The notes under the pieces: generated by a model
What the model saw: only the letters and a program-made list of their open reading frames with translations
Databases searched by the model: none
Told to the model about the DNA's origin: nothing
Made by a program: the position numbers and the translations under genes
In this document: one piece after another, positions 1 to 10,040 of the stretch
How the letters are laid out: each line of letters starts with the position of its first letter
Position numbering within the stretch: the stretch's first letter is position 1
Assembly: GCA_937922795.1 (NCBI GenBank)
Contig: CALAJK010000051.1
Coordinates: 1-43,511 of the forward strand
Source of the DNA: an uncultured Anaerolineae bacterium
GTDB taxonomy: Bacteria > Chloroflexota > Anaerolineae > Aggregatilineales > Phototrophicaceae
Direction of reading: 5' to 3'
DNA length: 43,511 bases

Positions 1-38
1 GCATCCGAAACATCCGGATCGGCTCAGCGCGGCAAACG

Positions 39-72
39 CAGCCCCCTTTTGGTCTGCTCCAAAAGGGGGCTG
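39..72 (-). terminator. Hairpin terminator downstream of oppF
   Basis: A 12-bp perfect inverted repeat (positions 39-50 with 61-72, CAGCCCCC plus TTTT against its complement) can be extended by two G-C pairs into the loop. It lies about 55 bp past the oppF stop. No long U-tract follows on the minus strand, but the stem contains the A/T block itself. It may work in both directions. Confidence 0.6.
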
Positions 73-127
73 TAGACGACAGTTTGAGATCGCAAGCTGG
101 CGGCCTGATATGCGCAACCGCCGCGCC

Positions 128-1151
128 TCACACGCGGTGACAGGCCACCCAGTGGCCGGGCAGCGCTTCGACCAGCGCCGGCTCAGGATCGTGATAACAC
201 AGATCGAACGCCACTGGGCAGCGGGTGTTGAAGTTGCAACCGATGGGCGGGTTGGCGGGGCTGGGGACGTCGCCAGTGAGGATGATGCGCTGACGGCGCT
301 CCTCCACCGTCGGGTCGGGCACGGGCACGGCCGACAGCAGCGACTGCGTATACGGATGCAGCGGGTTCTCATACAGCTCATCGGCCGGCGCTAGCTCGAC
401 GATCTTGCCCAGATACATCACCGCCACCCGGTCGCAGATGTGGCGCACCATGCTCAGGTCATGGGCGATGAACAGGTAAGTCAAGTTCAGCTCGTCCTGC
501 AGGTCTTCCAGCAGATTGACCACCTGCGCCTGGATGGACACGTCCAGCGCCGAGATCGGCTCATCGGCCACGATGAACGACGGCTTGAGCGCCAGCGCGC
601 GCGCCACGCCGATGCGCTGCCGCTGGCCGCCCGAAAACTCGTGGGGATAGCGGTTGACGTAATATGGGTTCAGCCCCACGCGCTCCAGCAGGTGCTCGAC
701 GTACTCCTGCTCTTCTTTGCGGTTGTTCATGATCTTGTGGATGCGCAGAGGTTCGGCCACGATGCGCCCGACCGACATGCGCGGGTTCAGCGAGGCGAAC
801 GGGTCTTGAAAGATCATCTGCATCCGGCGGCGCATTTTGCGGAGCTCTTCCGCCGGCAGCGTGGTCAGTTCCTGGTTTTCGAACACCACCGAACCGGAGG
901 TCGGCTTGTAGAGCTGGAGGATGGTGCGTCCGGTCGTGCTCTTGCCGCAGCCCGACTCGCCGACTAGCCCCAGCGTCTCGCCGCGGTAGACGTCGAAGCT
1001 GACGTCGTCCACCGCTTTGACAGCGCCAACCTGGCGCTGAATGATGATGCCAGACGTGATCGGAAAATACTTCTTCAGGTTGCGCACTCGCAGGATGACA
1101 TCGTCTTTGGCGGGCGCGCTAGAGGTTTGAGCATCGGAAGCGGGCGCAAGA

Positions 1152-1159
<8 letters not shown>
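128..1159 (-). CDS. oppF: Oligopeptide/dipeptide ABC transporter ATP-binding protein (OppF/DppF type)
   Basis: Second ATPase of a peptide-family ABC importer; it hydrolyses ATP at the cytoplasmic face to drive uptake through OppBC-type permeases, which are not in this window. Visible motifs are Walker [10 protein letters not shown], the signature [15 protein letters not shown], Walker B FIVADEP and the switch His in FIAHD. The C-terminal oligo_HPY extension, with its cysteine-containing [11 protein letters not shown], is typical of OppD/OppF. I chose the ATG at 1159 because it has GGAG 9 nt upstream and overlaps the oppD stop by 8 bp (ATGGCTAA); an in-frame start at 1195 would overlap much further. 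The substrate (oligopeptide, dipeptide, nickel or sugar) cannot be told from the ATPase. Confidence 0.9.
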
Positions 1160-2174
<1,015 letters not shown>

Positions 2175-2242
2175 TGCGTCATCCTCCCAAGTTCAGAGAC
2201 CGGCGTCGGGTCCGATTACTGCGCGTTAAGAAAGGTGGGGTA

Positions 2243-2271
2243 ATTGTCCACAGTTTTGGCGCAATTTGCAA
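2243..2271 (-). promoter_or_regulatory. Possible sigma70-type promoter for oppDF
   Basis: On the minus strand TTGCAA (2271-2266) and GACAAT (2248-2243) are separated by 17 bp, each matching 4 of 6 consensus bases. The site lies in the 160-bp gap upstream of oppD. This is a weak pattern match only. Confidence 0.3.
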
Positions 2272-2336
2272 AAAGTTGTCTGGCCCAGCCAGGCAGGCGC
2301 GCTTGACGGCCTTCACGCGCATGACGCGGCGACAGG

Positions 2337-3425
<1,089 letters not shown>

Positions 3426-3495
3426 TCAAAATCGGCGCAGGTCTATCAAAGGCTCCAGCGGCTTCGGAGGGCCGATCTGCCGGGCGCACACGGGT

Positions 3496-4239
3496 TCACC
3501 GCTTGCGATGCAGCCGACCGATGAAACGCAGCCACTCGACGCGGCCATCTGGCCCGTTCAGAAACTCGATGCGTGAGTTCTTCACGGGATCATCCAGCGC
3601 CACAGCACGGTCTTCAGCACAGAAAGCTAGGCGCATTTCGTAAGCAGCAGCTTGAGGCGCGACGCAGTGTTCGACAGTGGGAAAGCCTCCCTTTTCCCAA
3701 ACCTCAAGGATGAGCTGTCCGTCTTTGATCTTGAGCACAACGTCGTGGAGCACGGCTTCATAGCGGCCGACGTAGGCATCCAGCGGCGCTGGGGGAGCAG
3801 GCAGCAAAGTCGGCGGCGGAACCTGCACGTCGAGAAAATGCTCAAGTGCCCAGGTGAAGACCTCATCGCACAGGTTGGTGCCGAAATCGTAGTTGGTGAG
3901 ACAAACGAACGCGAAAGCGTGTTCCGGTATGAAGCGCAGCAAGGCAGCCTGGCCGTTTGTGGAGCCAGCGTGGCCGATAGTGCGCACGGCGCCGTAGTGG
4001 TTGATGAGCCAGGAGATCCGCACCTGATCAACGAAACAGCCCCCCTCAGTCTGCGGCTGGCGCATGGCGAGCAGCGTCGATTCCTGCAGCTTCGGTTCGC
4101 TGTCAGCGGCGATGCCAGCGCTCATATGAAACTGGGCGTAGCGGAACAAATCGTAGATGTTGGACAGAAGGGTTAGGTGTTGCCCGTCCTCGACCCATCT
4201 TTGCAACTGAGCCTTGCAAGTCGATAAAATCCCCCCCAA
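3496..4239 (-). pseudogene. 5'-truncated serine beta-lactamase-family hydrolase (C-terminal remnant)
   Basis: The readable frame matches the C-terminal half of class C beta-lactamase/penicillin-binding-like hydrolases. It has a YDLFRYAQFHM segment, then the third active-site box around GHAGSTNGQ and a strand FAFVCLTN, followed by a roughly 100-residue C-terminal lipocalin-like domain as in many such esterases. The nucleophile box SxxK and the YxN box, which should lie well upstream, are absent. The frame opens only at a TTG after a poly-G run (4233-4239) with no ribosome site, immediately downstream of csx15. It therefore looks like a gene beheaded when the CRISPR block arrived or rearranged here. 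A functional short protein is unlikely. Confidence 0.7.
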
Positions 4240-4266
4240 ACAGCCTTCTAACGGCAGTCGAGCCCT

Positions 4267-4647
4267 TCAACGCCGCCGGCGCGCGTCGGTTCGCACCGCT
4301 TCCAGATTGATGATCTCCGCCACTTCATACTCGGTGACCAGCGCCCCGGCCACCGGCCGCAGCCGCACGATGGCGGGGAAGTGGCCCAGGCGGCCGTGCA
4401 GCTCCGCCAGCAGGACGGCGGCGGCGAAGTTCAGCGACGGCAGCACGATCAGCCAGGCCTCGCCCTGCCACTGGGCGGGGGTCAGGCCGAGCTCGTCCAG
4501 CAGGCGGACGATCTGCGGCTGGAACGGCTGTTCCAGGTCGAAGTGGGCGCGCACGTCCTGCACCTGCTCCGGCGTCCGGCCGAGGCGGTCAGCGATGCCC
4601 GCCAGTTGTCTCTCGGTGAGAGGGTGCGAGAAGTTCAGGATGCGCAT
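4267..4647 (-). CDS. csx15: CRISPR-associated protein Csx15
   Basis: A 126-residue protein whose start MRILNFSHPLT and later segments (LNFAAAVLLAELHGRLGHFP and VAEIINL) match the Csx15 family found with type III CRISPR loci; its biochemical role is not established. Start at the ATG at 4647, because the in-frame extension upstream of it only reads through the neighbouring gene in another frame. It begins 13 bp after the CARF-RelE gene and is the last gene of the operon. Small size, no membrane segment and conserved hydrophobic core suggest a cytosolic partner of the complex or of the effectors; that is inference. Confidence 0.75.
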   Translation of the reverse strand: MRILNFSHPLTERQLAGIADRLGRTPEQVQDVRAHFDLEQPFQPQIVRLLDELGLTPAQWQGEAWLIVLPSLNFAAAVLLAELHGRLGHFPAIVRLRPVAGALVTEYEVAEIINLEAVRTDARRRR

Positions 4648-4660
4648 GGGGTTTACCCGC

Positions 4661-5851
4661 TCATTTCCACTGGAAGTAAGGTATGTACTCAGACTGTTCA
4701 TCAGGCACTCGATCATAACTCCAGTCGCTGTCGCTGATGTGTTGAGCGAGTTCAAGGACGAGGACAGTCCCGTCAGGGCGCTCGTGGTAGAACAGGCGCT
4801 CATTGCCTTTGTATTTATATGCTGGAAAGTCGCAGTCTTTGTAGGCATGACGGTAAGGATCAACCCGTTTAGCGGGATCCCGCAGTCTGTCAAAGATGGT
4901 CTCAAAGTTCCTGCGCGCTTCTGAGCCGGGCTTGAACTCTCTTTCCAGCCGCTCATATGCTTGTTTGGACAGCCATACGGTCTGCATCTGCGAGCGAGCA
5001 CGAAGTTCGGCCAGGGCAATCGTGCCGAGACCGCTGAGAGTGTAATGATCACCGTCTAGCTGCTCGAACAACGACCACAGTGGATGATCTTCTACCATCT
5101 GATTACGGTTCAAACCCAGTTCCTGCTTCATCTGGTTTTGATCAACGCCGCTTTGCTGTTCCTTTTCGCAGGCTTCGAGCAGCGGGCGTATCTTCTCAAT
5201 CTGACTGATGTCTAGCGTAATAGGCAGGTTGGCCAACGTGATCAGTTCAGTAGAGGTTTCGTGGATCAGGCTTACCTGCACATCTTGTGACTGACGCAGC
5301 ATACCCACAAGCGTGATGTAGGGAATGGCGGCTTTGAAACCGCCCGTTGGATTCAAAATGACGCTGAGATGCTTTTTCTTGGCATCGTCCATCAATTCAT
5401 ACAGCTTTTGGACTAATATCGGCAATCCCGTCAGCCGGAAGGCGCGGGGGTCTTTGACCTGCAAACCTTGAATGATGATGGCCTCCGCGTAGGCGGCGTT
5501 ATAGTGCTCGACGCAGAAATCGGCCAGCACACGGGCAGCAAGCACACCGCTGGCCGTATTTGAGGCGATGAAATAGTACTCATTCCCGGTGCGAGCACCT
5601 TTCAGATCGTGTATGCCTTCAATGGCGTTGATTTCGGCTGTGGCTCGGCGCAGAAATTCACCAGCCTTCGCTTTTAGATCGGCCAATGCCTGCTGATAGA
5701 GCGGTTCCGCTTGCTCACACCGTCCGCGCTGAATCTTAGCGATGTCGGCGTTGCTCAGATTTTCGCGCTCCAACTCCCGCACCTTGGTCGCAAGCAGCGA
5801 CTCATATTTGCCAAATACCGTTGTGCCAACGGTGGAAATGATGCTTAGCAT
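4661..5851 (-). CDS. CARF-domain effector with C-terminal RelE-like domain (Cami1-like, TIGR02619-type CARF)
   Basis: 396 residues in three parts. The N-terminus MLSIISTVGTT and the motif NPTGGFKAA (about residues 170-180) are the two ligand-binding motifs of APE2256/TIGR02619-type CARF domains, which bind cyclic oligoadenylate. Residues about 235-285 look like a winged helix. The last 110 residues run LSKQAYERLEREF, then YKYKGNERLFYHE and VLVLELAQH, which is the fold pattern of RelE/ParE toxins. CARF-wHTH-RelE is the architecture of Cami1, a ribosome-dependent mRNA nuclease activated by type III signalling; the assignment here is by resemblance. The ATG at 5851 has GAGGAG about 10 nt upstream; the in-frame GTG at 5860 overlaps the preceding stop (GTGA) but lies too close to that site. 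Confidence 0.7.
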   Translation of the reverse strand: MLSIISTVGTTVFGKYESLLATKVRELERENLSNADIAKIQRGRCEQAEPLYQQALADLKAKAGEFLRRATAEINAIEGIHDLKGARTGNEYYFIASNTASGVLAARVLADFCVEHYNAAYAEAIIIQGLQVKDPRAFRLTGLPILVQKLYELMDDAKKKHLSVILNPTGGFKAAIPYITLVGMLRQSQDVQVSLIHETSTELITLANLPITLDISQIEKIRPLLEACEKEQQSGVDQNQMKQELGLNRNQMVEDHPLWSLFEQLDGDHYTLSGLGTIALAELRARSQMQTVWLSKQAYERLEREFKPGSEARRNFETIFDRLRDPAKRVDPYRHAYKDCDFPAYKYKGNERLFYHERPDGTVLVLELAQHISDSDWSYDRVPDEQSEYIPYFQWK

Positions 5852-5856
5852 GCGCT

Positions 5857-6657
5857 TCACTCTCCTCGGATCAAATCAAGCAAGGCCTGCCGTTTGTTGC
5901 GGATCGTCTCGCCGTAGTCGAGATAACCGATCATTTTGGTATAGATCGCGCTGAGCTGGGTCTCGATCGTCTTGACGGTTTTGTGGCTGAGGGCGGCCAG
6001 CTCAGCGTTGGAGCTGTACGGGCAGCGTCGGATCAGCTCGACCAGGTCGGCCTCGGCCGGCGACAGCTTGGCCAGGAAGCCGGCGGCGCGGCTGGGGGGC
6101 GCCGCCAGGAGCTGCTCGACGTCCACGCCGGGGGCGATGCGCGCCGGGCGCAGCGGCAGATCGACCACCTGCACCCGGTCGCGCAGGCCGGGCAGGATGT
6201 GGAAACGCCCGGCGTGTCCCAGCAACTCATCGGATGACAGCACCGTCCACACCCGATCGTGCGGCGGCTCGAACAGCAGGCTGGCGGCCAGCATGGCGTA
6301 GATGCTCATGGCCTTGCGTCCGCCCGCCAGCATCAGGTGCAGGTGATGGCCGTCGCGCCGGTAGTCGTAGAGCACGCGCAGCACGCTGCGGTGGTAAGCC
6401 TCCGCCGAGCGCCGATCCTGGATATCCAGCAGCGGCGCGCCGTCCGGGAAGGCGATCTCGTGGAAGCGAGTCGGCAGGTCCGGATAGTCGTTGGCGCAGA
6501 CGGCACGCAGCGCCTCATACGCCTCGGCGATCGCGCCGGTGGGGGCCGTGTGCAGCACGGCCAGCGCCGCGTAAGCGTACGTCTCGCGCAGACGGTCGAG
6601 GGCGACGGTGATGGCTTCGGGGCGCTGACCGAGCGTGGCTAGGTAGATGGTGGCCAT
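5857..6657 (-). CDS. Cas_NE0113-family CARF protein (ring-nuclease/Csm6-like) with C-terminal LuxR-type HTH
   Basis: 266 residues. The N-terminal part begins MATIYLATLGQRPE and carries the LAGGRKAMSIYAMLAASLLF segment and DRVWTVLS strand typical of the NE0113 (PF09623/TIGR02584) CRISPR family, a CARF-fold group described as ring-nuclease-like. The last 65 residues read LSPAEADLVELIRR, NAELAALSHKTVKTIETQL and IYTKM, a NarL/LuxR-type helix-turn-helix. No HEPN motif (RxxxxH) is evident. It could be a cyclic-oligoadenylate-sensing transcription factor, a ring nuclease or both. The start at 6657 lies 8 bp after the cmr6 stop; its own stop overlaps the GTG in front of the CARF-RelE gene. Confidence 0.75.
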   Translation of the reverse strand: MATIYLATLGQRPEAITVALDRLRETYAYAALAVLHTAPTGAIAEAYEALRAVCANDYPDLPTRFHEIAFPDGAPLLDIQDRRSAEAYHRSVLRVLYDYRRDGHHLHLMLAGGRKAMSIYAMLAASLLFEPPHDRVWTVLSSDELLGHAGRFHILPGLRDRVQVVDLPLRPARIAPGVDVEQLLAAPPSRAAGFLAKLSPAEADLVELIRRCPYSSNAELAALSHKTVKTIETQLSAIYTKMIGYLDYGETIRNKRQALLDLIRGE

Positions 6658-6665
6658 GGTTGGTT

Positions 6666-7598
6666 TCAGCCCTGCGGCTCCTTGGGCGGCGGCGCGAAGA
6701 TGCCGTAGCCGGCGGCCGTCTTGGAGCCGACGCCGAGCTGCATCAAGCCGGAGCGCAGCCACTTGCGCGCCTGTTTGAGCGTCTCATCGTCCAGCGGCCG
6801 GCGCCGGCCGACGGCGAAGGCGAAGGTGATGCCCTCGTTGACCGCCAGGAAAGTGACCGGGTTGGGGCTGTCGGCGTCGGTGGGCGGCTGGGCGCCGCTG
6901 CTGCGATAGTACTTGGGGAAGTGCGGCGTCATCACATCCACGGTGAAGAGCGCGCCCTGATGCGGCGTCTGCGGCACGTCCCACACCACGGCGTCGAAGA
7001 AGACGCAGGCGCCGGCCTCGCCCTGCGTGCCGAAGATGGCGCGGTAGGCCGGGGCGAGCGGGTGGTCTACTTCCCCGGCCGCCAGCGCCTCGTCGAGCGC
7101 CGCGAGCTGCTCGGAGGCGGCATCCGCCGAGGCGGGGTCGGTGTAGACAGGCGGTTGGCCCAGCTCGGCGGCGATGGTGAGCAGGGCGAAGCTGCGCGCC
7201 AAGCCCTTCAAGGCGCTGCCGGGGATGTAAGGCAGGCCGGTGGTGTGGTGCAGCGTGATGCCTATCTCCAGCGCGCCCTTGGCCCCCAGCCCGACGATCA
7301 GCCGGCCCCGGGTGACCATGCGGAAATGCAATGCTCCCGCGGTCATCGCCTGCCAGCGGTCGCCGACCGCCTGGATGAGCGGCCGGAGCGTGTCCGACCG
7401 CTCCACGGTGCTGAACTGCCGGGCGAACTTCTTGAGCCAGACGTCGCGCTCCAGGGTGTACTTGTCGTTGGCGGTGGACTGGCGTTCGATCACCTCTTTC
7501 GAGGCGAAGCGCGTCAGCAGCAGGCCGGCATGGTCGCAGTGCTTCACCGCCTGCGCCGCGATGCGGGCGGTGTCGGCGGGCACGAGATACGTAGCCAT
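6666..7598 (-). CDS. cmr6: Type III-B CRISPR RAMP protein Cmr6
   Basis: Cmr6 is a Cas7-like RAMP subunit capping the backbone of the Cmr effector complex. Diagnostic segments are GLPYIPGSALKGLAR (RAMP loop), the long DVMTPHFPKYY and PPTDADSPNPVTFLAV stretch that is specific to Cmr6, and the C-terminal glycine-rich GVGSKTAAGYG. About 310 residues is usual for the family. The ATG at 7598 has GAGG 9 nt upstream, inside the 3' end of cmr5. Confidence 0.92.
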   Translation of the reverse strand: MATYLVPADTARIAAQAVKHCDHAGLLLTRFASKEVIERQSTANDKYTLERDVWLKKFARQFSTVERSDTLRPLIQAVGDRWQAMTAGALHFRMVTRGRLIVGLGAKGALEIGITLHHTTGLPYIPGSALKGLARSFALLTIAAELGQPPVYTDPASADAASEQLAALDEALAAGEVDHPLAPAYRAIFGTQGEAGACVFFDAVVWDVPQTPHQGALFTVDVMTPHFPKYYRSSGAQPPTDADSPNPVTFLAVNEGITFAFAVGRRRPLDDETLKQARKWLRSGLMQLGVGSKTAAGYGIFAPPPKEPQG

Positions 7599-7602
7599 AT
7601 GC

Positions 7603-8025
7603 CTAGTCCTCGCTCTCCGCTTTCCAGTTCTTGGCCTCGACGAAGCGCTTCAGCCAGCCCAAGTAGGCCTGGGCTTCGGCGGCGGCCTGGCGGTAGGTGT
7701 CGCTGTTCTGCTTCAGCAGCCAGTCGAGAAGGTCGACTTGCCCGAACCCGAATTGCTCCGGCGCGCCCAGCCAGGCGGCCAGATGATCGTAGGCGGCGCG
7801 GTGCTCCGTCACGGCGCTGCCCTTAGCTTTGCCGTTCTTATCGCTGTCCTTGGCTTTGGCCAGCAGGAAGGCCAGCGTCTGGCCTAGGCCGTCGGTCTGG
7901 ATCATGGCTGGCAGGCCGCGCACCAGCGAGCCGTATTTGTTCTTGTAGTCGCGCTTGTCGGTTTGCTGGATCTGCTCCCAGGCTTTGGCGGCGCGGCGCT
8001 GCTGTAGGGTCTGTTGGCTCGACAT
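7603..8025 (-). CDS. cmr5: Type III-B CRISPR small subunit Cmr5
   Basis: 140-residue, largely helical small subunit (Cas11-type) lining the target-RNA groove. The start MSSQQTLQQRRAAKAW and the following YGSLVRGLPAMIQTDGLGQTLAF are the typical Cmr5 opening, and the C-terminus has the usual YLGWLKRFVEA helix. I place the start at the ATG at 8025, which has AGGAGG 7 nt upstream; another in-frame ATG at 8043 overlaps the cmr4 stop as ATGA but lies before this ribosome site. It sits between cmr4 and cmr6, the expected gene order. Confidence 0.92.
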   Translation of the reverse strand: MSSQQTLQQRRAAKAWEQIQQTDKRDYKNKYGSLVRGLPAMIQTDGLGQTLAFLLAKAKDSDKNGKAKGSAVTEHRAAYDHLAAWLGAPEQFGFGQVDLLDWLLKQNSDTYRQAAAEAQAYLGWLKRFVEAKNWKAESED

Positions 8026-8039
8026 CGTCTCTCCTCCTC

Positions 8040-8912
8040 TCATGCCCAGCGCAGGGCGACCATGCCCTGGCCGGTGGTCTCATCGCCGCCGAGCTGAATG
8101 CGCGGGCCGAGCGCGGTCGCCAGCGCGTCGAGCAGCGCGCCGGGGTCGCCGTTCGCGCCGTTCATGCGCGGCGGGCGCGCCAGGATCGGGCTGACGAGGA
8201 GCGTGTCGGACGGCAGCGACTCCTGCGTCCACAGCGCGCCCCGGGCGACCGTCTTCTTGGCGGTGTCCAGCCGCACGCGGGTGGTGATCTCGGTGCTGCT
8301 GACGACGAAGTCGCGGAAGTCGTCGTCCGGCAGGATGATCAGGCTGTTGAGGACTTTGCTACGCCAGTAGGCGTAGGCGTCATCGCCAGGGAAGGCATAC
8401 TGGGACAGCCAGGCAGCGATGGCGTCGGCGTCGGCGTGGTGGGCGGCGTTGAAGCTGAACTCCTCCAGCACCACGCGCCCGCCGCTGGCGAGCAGGGCGC
8501 TGTTGGCGGTGATGGCCGCCGCGCCCGCCGCCGGCTGCGGGATGGCAGGGAAGTTGGGAACCAGCCGGGCGAGCCGGGCCAACGCCGCCGGGCTGGTGGC
8601 GTAGGCGAAGACGCCCTTCAGCGCCCGCACCGGGAAGAGCACGATGCGCGCGTCGCCGACCGAGATCGCGCCGGCGAAATCTTGGGCGTTGTTGGTCTCC
8701 GGCCCGAAGATGGCGAAGAGGGTATCTCGATCGAGGTTGGCCTGGGCGCGCAGCGCGCCCTTGACGCCGCTGCCCTGCACCAGCGGGAACTGCGTGGCGC
8801 GCTCGCGCTGGATGGGCAGGTCAACCGCGCTGACGCTGCTGCCCGTGCCGGCGTGCAGCGACGACTCGGTGTACAGGAACAGCAGGGCGGTGATAGGGGG
8901 TTGATTGTTCAT
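8040..8912 (-). CDS. cmr4: Type III-B CRISPR backbone RNase Cmr4 (Cas7)
   Basis: Repeating backbone subunit that cuts bound target RNA every 6 nt. The segment HAGTGSSVSAVDLPIQRE is the signature; Asp31 in AVDLPIQ corresponds to the catalytic Asp of characterised Cmr4 proteins, so target-RNA cleavage is probably retained. The RAMP loop PLVQGSGVKGALR and the C-terminal QLGGDETTGQGMV glycine-rich loop are also present. The length of 290 residues is normal. It starts 48 bp after cmr3. Confidence 0.93.
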   Translation of the reverse strand: MNNQPPITALLFLYTESSLHAGTGSSVSAVDLPIQRERATQFPLVQGSGVKGALRAQANLDRDTLFAIFGPETNNAQDFAGAISVGDARIVLFPVRALKGVFAYATSPAALARLARLVPNFPAIPQPAAGAAAITANSALLASGGRVVLEEFSFNAAHHADADAIAAWLSQYAFPGDDAYAYWRSKVLNSLIILPDDDFRDFVVSSTEITTRVRLDTAKKTVARGALWTQESLPSDTLLVSPILARPPRMNGANGDPGALLDALATALGPRIQLGGDETTGQGMVALRWA

Positions 8913-8960
8913 GGTGACAGCATCCTTTGGCTTAGTGGCTCAGCTGTTAACGCGCGTTGT

Positions 8961-10040
8961 CTAGCTGGCTGCATTCACATAATTCCAACTACCAGCGGCG
9001 TAGGCGCCGTAGCCCATCGCGCCGTAGTCGGGTTCGCCAGCGGGCGACTCGGTGAAAGATGAACCGGTGAGCTGTGCGTCCTCAAAGAAGAAGACGCTGC
9101 CCGCCGGGACGAAATGCCGCAGCGGTTTGGGGCGGCGGCGGGCCAGATCCCAACCGCTCAGCGCCAGCGGCTTGCCCAGCGCCAGCGAGACCAGCCGCGC
9201 GCCCGCGCCCAGCCAGGGCGACCAATCGCCGCCAGCGGGCTGCCAGCCGCCGCTGAACCAGGCCGGCGTCAGCAGGACGATCTTGACGCGGCCGGCTGCG
9301 GTCGCCTGCGGCGGCGGCGCATAGCCCTGCAGGACTTCGTACACGCCGGCGCGCCCCTCGCCGCCGATGCTGAGCATGCCGGCCGCCTCGGCGAACACAT
9401 CGACGCTGAGGCCCACCAGCAGCCCCACGCCTTCGCGCGGGCGCACGAACTCGGCGCGGTAGAACAAACCCTGAGCGTGTGCGCGCCGCCGATGATCCAA
9501 GCCTAGCCCGGTGCGCTCCTCGCGCTGGTAGAGACGTTCGGCGGGCGTGGGCTGGACTCGCCGCATATCGCCCTTCAGGTAGGCGGCGAACGCGGCTTCG
9601 TCCAGCCAGCTTTCCTCGCCGATCTCTTTCTTCAATCCAGCTTGGCCTTCTGGGACCAGCGGATGCCAGCCGGCGAACGGCGCGTTAGTCGCGTAGTCGA
9701 ACCCCGCCGCCGGGCTGAGCAGCTCGCCGCCCATCACGTCCAGCGGCAGCGGCAGGCAGCGCGTCAGCCGGCCGTTTTCGCGCCGGGCCACGAACGGCCC
9801 GGTGATGCGCAGCGCGCCCAGGCTGGACGGCGTGCCGATCGGCAGATTGGTCACCTGGCCGCGGGCGTAGGCGTTCAAGTCTACGCCCATCCGTTCCAGA
9901 TAGTGCGAGCGGAGGACGCCCTGCATCGTGCCGGGCTGGGGCGGGAACAGGCTGCGGGCATAAAAGTTCTGCCCGGCGCTGAAGGGCTTGGAGTCGCGAA
10001 ACATCCACACATCGAGCGCCTGAATGAACACCCACTGCAT
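8961..10040 (-). CDS. cmr3: Type III-B CRISPR protein Cmr3 (Cas5-like)
   Basis: Cmr3 contacts the 5' handle of the crRNA and joins Cas10 to the backbone. The N-terminal segment QALDVWMFRDSKPFSAGQ and the following SLFPPQPGTMQGVLRS are characteristic of the family. Glycine-rich loops follow at GEGRAGVYEV and near the C-terminus. The start is the ATG at 10040, which overlaps the cmr2 stop by one base (TGATG) and lies at the conserved protein start MQWVFIQALD. Confidence 0.9.
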   Translation of the reverse strand: MQWVFIQALDVWMFRDSKPFSAGQNFYARSLFPPQPGTMQGVLRSHYLERMGVDLNAYARGQVTNLPIGTPSSLGALRITGPFVARRENGRLTRCLPLPLDVMGGELLSPAAGFDYATNAPFAGWHPLVPEGQAGLKKEIGEESWLDEAAFAAYLKGDMRRVQPTPAERLYQREERTGLGLDHRRRAHAQGLFYRAEFVRPREGVGLLVGLSVDVFAEAAGMLSIGGEGRAGVYEVLQGYAPPPQATAAGRVKIVLLTPAWFSGGWQPAGGDWSPWLGAGARLVSLALGKPLALSGWDLARRRPKPLRHFVPAGSVFFFEDAQLTGSSFTESPAGEPDYGAMGYGAYAAGSWNYVNAAS

